Assembly (NCBI GenBank): GCA_038316335.1
Contig: JBBQAM010000061.1
Coordinates: forward strand, 1 to 21,986
Origin: JALHST01 sp038316335
GTDB lineage: Bacteria > Bacteroidota > Bacteroidia > Flavobacteriales > Flavobacteriaceae
DNA length: 21,986 nucleotides
Direction: 5' to 3'
The position numbers were made by a program, and so were the translations under genes. Below the pieces are notes generated by a model, which was not told the DNA's origin, ran no database searches, and saw nothing but the letters and a program-made list of their open reading frames with translations. Positions 16,843-21,986 of this stretch are shown one piece after another (the stretch's first letter is position 1; every line of letters begins with the position of its first letter).

Positions 16843-16850
16843 TATATTTG
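16843..16850 (+). promoter_or_regulatory. Bacteroidota -7 box for the methyltransferase operon
   Basis: TATATTTG is a perfect TAnnTTTG match. At the usual -33 distance (16821-16823) the sequence reads TGG within ACTGG, so the upstream box is poor. If transcription starts about 5-8 bp downstream, the ATG at 16867 would have almost no leader, which favours the internal ATG at 16894. Confidence 0.45.
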
Positions 16851-16866
16851 GCCATACGAGACTCAT

Positions 16867-17712
16867 ATGACAAATCCTCTCTTATCGACTTCAATGGAGA
16901 AACTTTGCTGCAAGCCATTTCTTAGATGGGCAGGCGGTAAAAAGTGGTTAATAAAAGATATAGACAAATTTTTGCCTTCTGAAAATTTCAATAACTACCA
17001 TGAACTTTTTCTAGGCGGAGGAGCATTATTCTTTTACTTGCAACCCAAAGAGACGGCCTATTTAAATGATTTCAATTCTGAACTGATTGAAACATATACT
17101 CTTATTCAAAATGATGTTGAGAGTGTCATCACTTATTTGAATTCTTTTAAAAATACTGAAGATTTCTATTATCGAACAAGATGTCAGAAGTTTAAAATAC
17201 CAGCTAAACGCGCTGCGAGATTTATCTATTTAAATCAAACTTCATTTAATGGTATATACAGAGTAAATCTTAATGGCGAATATAATGTACCATTTGGATA
17301 CAGAACAAAAAGTTTTCTTGATGAGGATAATCTCCGATCGGTTAGTTCATCATTAAAAAATGTCATTTTCAGCTCAACGGACTTTGCAGTTTGCATTTCT
17401 AACATTCGTAAAGGAGATCTGGTTTTTTTAGATCCGCCTTATACCGTTGCCCATAATGATAACGGCTTTATAAAATATAATCAAAAAATATTTTCTCTAG
17501 ATGATCAATATCGCCTCGCAAAAACTATCGAAAGGATTAAAGAAATAGGCGCATATTACATTCTAACGAACGCATGTCACGGCACAATAAAAAAGATTTT
17601 CGATAATGGAGATAGGATAGTCAAAATGAGTAGGGCGAGTTTGATAGGTGGTAAAAAAGCTAAAAGGGGAAAATATGCCGAATTAGTAATCACAAATGCA
17701 CATATCAAATGA
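16867..17712 (+). CDS. D12-class DNA adenine N6-methyltransferase (Dam family)
   Basis: A protein of 281 residues, or 272 if it starts at ATG 16894, that transfers a methyl group from SAM to adenine N6. Visible motifs, in alpha-class order, are motif X FLRWAGGKKW near the N terminus (about residues 19-28), motif I FLGGGA (48-53) for SAM, and catalytic motif IV DPPY (189-192). The segment QTSFNGIYRVNLNGEYNVPFG is the DNA-contacting region typical of Dam, and AELVITN closes the domain. The internal start reads MEKLCCKPFLRWAGG and fits the usual short Dam N terminus. The target site cannot be read from sequence; GATC is only the family default. It overlaps the next gene by 4 bp (ATGA), so the two are translationally coupled. 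It is more AT-rich than the core genes. Confidence 0.92.
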   Translation: MTNPLLSTSMEKLCCKPFLRWAGGKKWLIKDIDKFLPSENFNNYHELFLGGGALFFYLQPKETAYLNDFNSELIETYTLIQNDVESVITYLNSFKNTEDFYYRTRCQKFKIPAKRAARFIYLNQTSFNGIYRVNLNGEYNVPFGYRTKSFLDEDNLRSVSSSLKNVIFSSTDFAVCISNIRKGDLVFLDPPYTVAHNDNGFIKYNQKIFSLDDQYRLAKTIERIKEIGAYYILTNACHGTIKKIFDNGDRIVKMSRASLIGGKKAKRGKYAELVITNAHIK

Positions 17713-20063
17713 GTTTTATACCGGAAACAGAAATTAGCACCCTGAAAGGTAAGCTCACAAATGACTTATCAACACTTGGGAAATTGTATAAGTCTAAAAA
17801 GAAGGATTACATGTCATTGAGTGTAGAACATTCGTTGGCAGATGATTATATTAAGGATAATTGGGAGATTGATCAAGTATTAAAGACAAAGACTGGGTTA
17901 AAAAAACAAAAGAGCCATAATCAGATTTTTGAAGATAGAATTTGGTGTCAGATGTATGAACTAGGCTATAGGTGCTTGAATTATGACCAAAATTTTCTTT
18001 TGCCTTTTAGTAAGGAAATAGAGGATAAAAAGCAAATTGACATAGTTGCAATAGATAAAGACACGGTCATATTAATTGAATGTAAATCTAGTGCCAAACC
18101 AAGAAAGGCGCCATCTTACAAAGATGAATTTGATTTGTTAAGTTTAAGATTAGATGGATTCAGAAAAGTATTTGATCAATTGTTTGGTAAAGGCTTAAAA
18201 ATCAAATTCATCTTTGCCACAAACAACCTACGAATTGATAATGAAAGTGTTGACCTCAAAAGACTTTTAAAAACTAATTCATTTTATTATAACAATAATA
18301 CGTTTAGGTACTTAAACGAACTTATAAAGAAATATAAGGATGCTTCAAGGTTTCAATTTCTTGGCCTACTCTTCAAAAATCAGATAATAAATGATTCCAA
18401 GATTGAAATCCCTGCTTTAGAGGGTGAAATGGGCAATAGGAAATACTATATGTTCTCAATGGAACCAGAATTACTATTAAAAATGGGCTTTGTATTACAT
18501 AGAACTAGGGCAAACGAAGAAGAAATGCCAACATACCAACGTTTATTGGTTCCTAGCAGACTTAAGGGTATTACAAAATTTATAAATGACGGCGGGTATT
18601 TTCCAAATTCATTGATTGTTAATTTTAGTACAAAGAAGCATAAACTTGAATTTAATGCGTCTCCAAAATCAGGCAATTCTGCATCGAGGTTTGGTATGTT
18701 AAAAATTCCAAACGCTTATGCAATTGCTTATATAATTGATGGTCAACATAGACTTTACGGTTACGCAAATTCAAAGTATAAAGAATCCAATACAGTACCC
18801 GTAGTTGCTTTTAATGATTTAAGTCCAAAAGAACAACTTCGTCTGTTTATGGATATAAATCAAAATCAAAAAGCAGTAAGTCCAAGTTTAAGGTTAACAT
18901 TGGAAGAGGACTTATTTTGGAATTCAGATAGATCGGATTCTAGACTTAAGGCATTAAGATCTTCAATAATCAGAGAGTTGTCGGAAAGTCAAAATAGCGT
19001 TTTATTTGGTAAGATTTCCATTGGAGAAGATTCTTCAATTTTAACTTTTAGGCCGTTCTACAATGCATTGACTCAATCAGGATTGCTTCCTTTGGCGAAG
19101 GGTAACAAATACAATGAGGATAGTCTTATTGGTAGTTTATACAATGTCACCAACCATGATCACGAAAAGGAAATGCTTTCTACAAGAAAGAAAATAATAC
19201 AACTAATTAATTTATGCTATGAGTTCATAGAGGAGAATTACCCTTTGATTTTTGAACGTGACAAATACTTTATAATTTCTAATAGAGGTACATATGCATT
19301 CATAACTTTAATAGGCAGTTTGAATACATATCTTACTGAAAAAGGGAAATTAGATATTAAATCAACTCCAGGGGAACGCTTTGAACAAATGAAATTATTT
19401 ATTCAGAGTTTGTTGGAGTACTTAAGTAATATAGATAAAGATGAAGAAACTAAACAGCTATCAATATTAGGGTCGCGTGCTGATATTAAATGGTTACGTT
19501 TTTTTCAGTCAATTGTAAACACCAAATATCCAGAATATAATCCTGAAGAATTAATTGATTGGAAAGAGAGGCAGAATGAAGAGTTACAAAATGAGGGCAG
19601 ACAGTATGGTGTGGCCATTGAAAAGCGTATAAAGATGTTAGTATTAGATAAACTTCAATTCTTATTTAAAGAAGATTGGGAGTTAGAGATAAATTCCATT
19701 AAGACCGCATGTCAAGCAAGGGCTAATGCCGAAAATGAGAAAAATTATAAAGAGGGCTTAAGCAAGAAAAAAGTTGACTGGACAGAGATGTTCAACATTA
19801 ATGATTACAAAAAGATTATCGAAGATTATTGGGTAAAAAAACCCATAAATAAAGAAGAGCAAGCAAAATTTAAAACTTTTGAAAACGATTTTGCCATTGA
19901 AATCGGAATTGGTAAAAACAAAAAGGATATGATAAAATGGCTATCCCATTTTAATTCCTATCGCAATCTTTGGGCTCATGAAGGAACCAAAGAGAAAAGA
20001 CTTAATAGAGAGGAAGTTGGCTTTTTAGAGAAGATTTATAAGCATTTTTACTCTAATTCTTAA
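17709..20063 (+). CDS. PD-(D/E)XK nuclease - DGQHR (DndB-like) - HEPN fusion protein
   Basis: A 784-residue multi-domain protein. Residues about 75-170 look like a PD-(D/E)XK nuclease: EDRIWCQMYELGY helix, then QIDIVAIDKDTVILIECKSS with Asp111 and Glu124-x-Lys126. Residues about 235-560 form a DGQHR domain, with the signature DGQHR at 344-348, then LSPKEQLRLFMDINQNQKAVSP, as in DndB-like proteins of the ParB/Srx superfamily. The C-terminal segment (about 640-784) ends in FNSYRNLWAHEG, an RxxxxH motif (Arg752, His757) characteristic of HEPN domains, similar to Swt1-type HEPN. It starts inside the methyltransferase stop codon. Known DGQHR proteins act with DNA modification, and HEPN domains are often RNases or toxins. 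A restriction/abortive effector guided by modification status is an inference. No dndACDE genes are present. It is strongly AT-rich. Confidence 0.85.
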   Translation: MSFIPETEISTLKGKLTNDLSTLGKLYKSKKKDYMSLSVEHSLADDYIKDNWEIDQVLKTKTGLKKQKSHNQIFEDRIWCQMYELGYRCLNYDQNFLLPFSKEIEDKKQIDIVAIDKDTVILIECKSSAKPRKAPSYKDEFDLLSLRLDGFRKVFDQLFGKGLKIKFIFATNNLRIDNESVDLKRLLKTNSFYYNNNTFRYLNELIKKYKDASRFQFLGLLFKNQIINDSKIEIPALEGEMGNRKYYMFSMEPELLLKMGFVLHRTRANEEEMPTYQRLLVPSRLKGITKFINDGGYFPNSLIVNFSTKKHKLEFNASPKSGNSASRFGMLKIPNAYAIAYIIDGQHRLYGYANSKYKESNTVPVVAFNDLSPKEQLRLFMDINQNQKAVSPSLRLTLEEDLFWNSDRSDSRLKALRSSIIRELSESQNSVLFGKISIGEDSSILTFRPFYNALTQSGLLPLAKGNKYNEDSLIGSLYNVTNHDHEKEMLSTRKKIIQLINLCYEFIEENYPLIFERDKYFIISNRGTYAFITLIGSLNTYLTEKGKLDIKSTPGERFEQMKLFIQSLLEYLSNIDKDEETKQLSILGSRADIKWLRFFQSIVNTKYPEYNPEELIDWKERQNEELQNEGRQYGVAIEKRIKMLVLDKLQFLFKEDWELEINSIKTACQARANAENEKNYKEGLSKKKVDWTEMFNINDYKKIIEDYWVKKPINKEEQAKFKTFENDFAIEIGIGKNKKDMIKWLSHFNSYRNLWAHEGTKEKRLNREEVGFLEKIYKHFYSNS

Positions 20064-20268
20064 ATCAAGACCAAAGCCAATTCCCTGCACGTAATTCTGA
20101 ATGTGTTGGTTTCCTTTTACATAATTACTCATGTTATTCTTATTTGATAATAAGGTATTCGTGAATCTTCTGAAGTCGATTTGTTGACGATTTGAGCCTA
20201 AAGGCAATCATATCTGATATTATGATAAAATAGCCCTTAGCGGGCTTTGCACAAATTACTATAATATT

Positions 20269-20431
20269 TGTTCCATAATGTCTTGCGTTATGTAACATTG
20301 CTTTGGAAAAGCAATGTGTTTGGCACTTCACTTTCTTTAAATATTTCTTCTAAAAACTCTCCCTGAAAAGGTAATGGAACACTTATTATGCGACCCGACG
20401 GTAGGAGGGGAGTGTAATGTGTGTGGAATGG
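20269..20431 (+). repeat. Cassette-border repeat R2, copy B
   Basis: Bounded by an exact 8-bp inverted pair, TGTTCCAT (20269-20276) and ATGGAACA (20374-20381). It contains GCGTTATGTAAC (20285-20296), a perfect 10-bp hairpin ACATTGCTTT/AAAGCAATGT (20295-20317) and the core ACTTCACTTTCTTTAAAT (20325-20342). It ends with TAGGAGGGGA (20402-20411) and TGTGGAATGG (20422-20431). The first part matches copy A near 13133-13345 and the last part matches copy C at 16773-16823, so this copy links the two partial ones into a single repeat family. Confidence 0.65.
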
Positions 20432-20491
20432 CACTACATATCAATTTTGTATTACAAAAGAATAGTGTAAATATATACGTGTTAAATTTTA

Positions 20492-20499
20492 TATATTTA
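20492..20499 (+). promoter_or_regulatory. Possible -7 box after repeat R2 copy B
   Basis: TATATTTA, followed closely by GGCCA, mirrors the TATATTTGGCCA before the methyltransferase gene. No good -33 box is present, and the ParB-like gene begins about 160 bp downstream, which would give a long leader. A closer promoter near 20620-20640 is also possible. Confidence 0.3.
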
Positions 20500-20657
20500 A
20501 GGCCACCAAAGAATTCACTTCCTACATTATATATGATAAAATAACTTTCAAAGGATTTTTTAAAAATAAGAATTAAAAGTTTTGCCTTTGGCCAACTAAA
20601 GCAATACAGTTTTCTCAGGTAAATTGTAAGATATAATAAAGATTATACAGGTGTCAA

Positions 20658-21905
20658 ATGAAAAAGTCTGAAAGAATAAGTCAACTAGAAAAACTTCTGC
20701 CTAAAACGGGTGAAGTAAAAAAAATCAGTTACAAAGGAAAGGCTTTAGAAAAGCCAGTAGTAGAAATACCTTTGGAGTACCTTATTTACAACAAATATAA
20801 TGGACGAATAAAAGCAATAACGTTGTCTTATGAAAGAGAATATGGAATTATTAATCCAATAAGAGATAAAGACCTGATTGTTTCTTTTTTATGGAATAGT
20901 GCAGAATCCCGTAACAAACAAACGAAAGAGAGTATTGAACACTTTGGGCAAAATGAACCAGGAATCGTCACAAAAGATGGAATTATAATTGATGGGAATC
21001 GTAGAGCGTCGATTATATCGAAAATTAACGAAGAGATTGAAAAGGAAGAAGAAAAAATAAAATTCAGAGCAATTATTCTCCCAGATGAACTAGAAGAAAG
21101 TAAAAAAGACATAATATATCTAGAAACTGTTTATCAGATAGGTGTAGATTCAAAAGTAGATTACGATCCTATAGAAAAATATCTAAGGTGTAAGGAATTA
21201 GAAGATTTAGGGTTCGAGCGCTCAGAAATTGCCGACATGATGGCAGTTAAAGAGCAAAAGATAGTTGAGTGGCTCGAAATACTTAGCTTGATGAATGACT
21301 ATTTGGAAAATTTTGGCTACACAGATCTGTATACACGATTAGATAAAAGAGAAGGCCATTTTGTAGATCTCTTTAAGTATTTGAAAACTTACCAAGGTAT
21401 TTATGGGAAAGATATTGTCGATTGGTCTTACGGGCCAAATGATGTACAGGATCTGAAAAATACATATTTCGATTATATCCGAATGCGGGTACCTGTCCAA
21501 CAGGCCAGAGAAATTGGAAGGACTTCAAATGCCAAAAGCTTTTTTACTTATGAACGTCTATGGAAAGAATTTCTTGCAAGCCATCAATCCATTGTACGTT
21601 CTTTTGAAGAACCTGAAATTGATCATTTGAAAAAGGAGAATCCAAATGCAAGTTTTTCAGAATTAGCTTGGAAAAAAGATCAAAAATGGATTACAGAGCT
21701 AAGATCTTCAGCGGATGAAATTCTGAATTATTTTGGAAAGAAATTATACGAAAAGAAGAAATCGGATAAGCCTATTGAAATTTTAAGGTCAATATATTCT
21801 TCACTTGAAAATATAAATCTTCAAGCTTTAGATGAATCTAATAGGGAAGAGTTCAATTCTCTGTTGGAAAAAATCGCTTTCAGAATCAACGAATTAGGGA
21901 ATTAG
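20658..21905 (+). CDS. ParB-like (ParB/Srx superfamily) domain protein
   Basis: A 415-residue cytoplasmic protein. Residues about 33-155 resemble a ParB N-terminal domain: the IPLEYLIYNKYNGRI start is like the ParB box I strand, and GIVTKDGIIIDGNRRASII contains DGNRR (112-116), equivalent to the nucleotide-binding GxxRR motif. A helical part follows with a helix-turn-helix-like segment, LGFERSEIADMMAVKEQKIVEWLEI, then a charged alpha-helical C-terminal half with no recognised domain. Stand-alone ParB-like proteins in genomic islands often accompany DNA modification or mobile-element genes rather than chromosome partition; no parA is present. Ten bases separate its stop from the next start, so it is in an operon with the hydrolase. 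It is AT-rich like the upstream module. The exact role is unknown. Confidence 0.75.
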   Translation: MKKSERISQLEKLLPKTGEVKKISYKGKALEKPVVEIPLEYLIYNKYNGRIKAITLSYEREYGIINPIRDKDLIVSFLWNSAESRNKQTKESIEHFGQNEPGIVTKDGIIIDGNRRASIISKINEEIEKEEEKIKFRAIILPDELEESKKDIIYLETVYQIGVDSKVDYDPIEKYLRCKELEDLGFERSEIADMMAVKEQKIVEWLEILSLMNDYLENFGYTDLYTRLDKREGHFVDLFKYLKTYQGIYGKDIVDWSYGPNDVQDLKNTYFDYIRMRVPVQQAREIGRTSNAKSFFTYERLWKEFLASHQSIVRSFEEPEIDHLKKENPNASFSELAWKKDQKWITELRSSADEILNYFGKKLYEKKKSDKPIEILRSIYSSLENINLQALDESNREEFNSLLEKIAFRINELGN

Positions 21906-21915
21906 TTCTATTCAC

Positions 21916-21986
21916 ATGATTTCAAGAATTGGCGATAAAAATAGCGATGCAGAAATTGCGATAGTTTTCATTCATGGCCTTGGGGG
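21916..21986 (+). CDS. Start of an alpha/beta hydrolase (partial, cut by window end)
   Basis: Beginning at ATG 21916, 10 bp after the ParB-like stop, the frame reads MISRIGDKNSDAEIAIVFIH followed by GLG and the first two bases of another Gly codon. A hydrophobic strand followed by HGLGG is the classic first beta-strand and oxyanion-hole loop of alpha/beta hydrolases, including SERAC1-like serine esterases. Only 23 codons are visible, so the nucleophile GxSxG is outside the window. The tight spacing argues for co-transcription with the ParB-like gene and a shared function. Confidence 0.65.
   Translation, partial: MISRIGDKNSDAEIAIVFIHGLG

Larger units (their letters stand above)
16773..16850 (+). 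repeat. Right-end segment of repeat R2 (copy C), interrupted by element P
   Basis: TAGGAGGGGA (16773-16782), then TTGTCATGTG, matches TAGGAGGGGA then GTGTAATGTG at 20402-20421 in copy B. After a 20-bp palindromic insert (16793-16812) the match resumes as TGTGGAACTGG against TGTGGAATGG. Both copies then run into a TATATATTT box followed by GGCCA. Confidence 0.5.
20064..20657. other. 594-bp gene-free gap between the two island modules
   Basis: No credible gene is seen. From 20064 to about 20268 there is AT-rich sequence with a weak AGCCC/GGGCT hairpin (20232-20246) that may terminate the upstream operon. Repeat R2 copy B follows (20269-20431), then a promoter-like TATATTTA (20492-20499). A further AT-rich leader of roughly 150 bp runs up to the ParB-like gene. 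A 60-codon minus-strand frame at 20025-20207 overlaps the upstream gene and is not supported. Confidence 0.5.

Noticed and set aside
17709..20063. A Dnd phosphorothioation system
   Set aside because: The DGQHR motif recalls DndB, but dndA, dndC, dndD and dndE are absent and the protein has extra nuclease-like and HEPN-like parts.
20025..20207. 60-codon minus-strand frame after the DGQHR gene
   Set aside because: It overlaps the 3' end of the strongly supported upstream gene, and I see no domain, promoter or initiation signal.
13133..20431. True integron attC sites and cassette array
   Set aside because: The repeats resemble cassette borders in placement, but I could not find paired GTTRRRY/RYYYAAC boxes in the right arrangement, and no integron integrase is visible.
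1..21986. CRISPR array, tRNA, rRNA or IS transposase
   Set aside because: No regularly spaced direct repeats, cloverleaf-compatible sequence, rRNA-like sequence or transposase/integrase reading frame was seen on either strand.

Overview
The window looks like a chromosomal segment of a marine-type Flavobacteriaceae member (Bacteroidota). This rests on protein style (exported Asp-box beta-propeller, CPBP protease, flavobacterial AAA ATPase remnant), on the lack of strong Shine-Dalgarno sequences, and on several Bacteroidota-like -7 boxes (TAnnTTTG). No organism marker such as rRNA is present, so this is inference.

Region 1 (1-10520) is ordinary, moderate-GC chromosome. It holds a luciferase-like flavin oxidoreductase (101-1108). 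A tight three-gene run follows: PLP-dependent decarboxylase, DJ-1/PfpI protein and a membrane class III adenylate cyclase (1319-5319). A convergent 586-residue protein that I cannot assign comes next, then a fatty-acid desaturase and a convergent SLC12-like cation/chloride cotransporter.

Region 2 (10521-13445) is repeat-rich. About 975 bp without a credible gene contains two diverged copies of a non-coding repeat, one of them carrying a GC-rich palindromic element. A CPBP intramembrane protease follows. After it lies a very AT-rich AAA ATPase remnant with a ruined Walker A and an in-frame stop, bounded on the left by another copy of the palindromic element and on the right by a second repeat family.

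Region 3 (13446-16574) is one large exported Asp-box beta-propeller protein of normal composition.

Region 4 (16575-21986) is an AT-rich accessory island that looks like DNA modification and defence. A D12-class adenine methyltransferase overlaps by 4 bp a 784-residue protein that appears to fuse a PD-(D/E)XK nuclease domain, a DGQHR (DndB-like) domain and a C-terminal HEPN domain with RxxxxH. A non-coding stretch of about 600 bp follows, containing a second copy of the repeat found after the AAA remnant. Then comes a ParB-like protein (DGNRR motif) and, 10 bp later, the first 23 codons of an alpha/beta hydrolase (HGLGG), cut by the window edge. Methyltransferase plus nuclease-DGQHR-HEPN suggests an unconventional restriction-modification or abortive-infection module. 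The ParB-like/hydrolase pair may be a second module or part of the same one. Shared repeats at module borders suggest that the island was built cassette by cassette.
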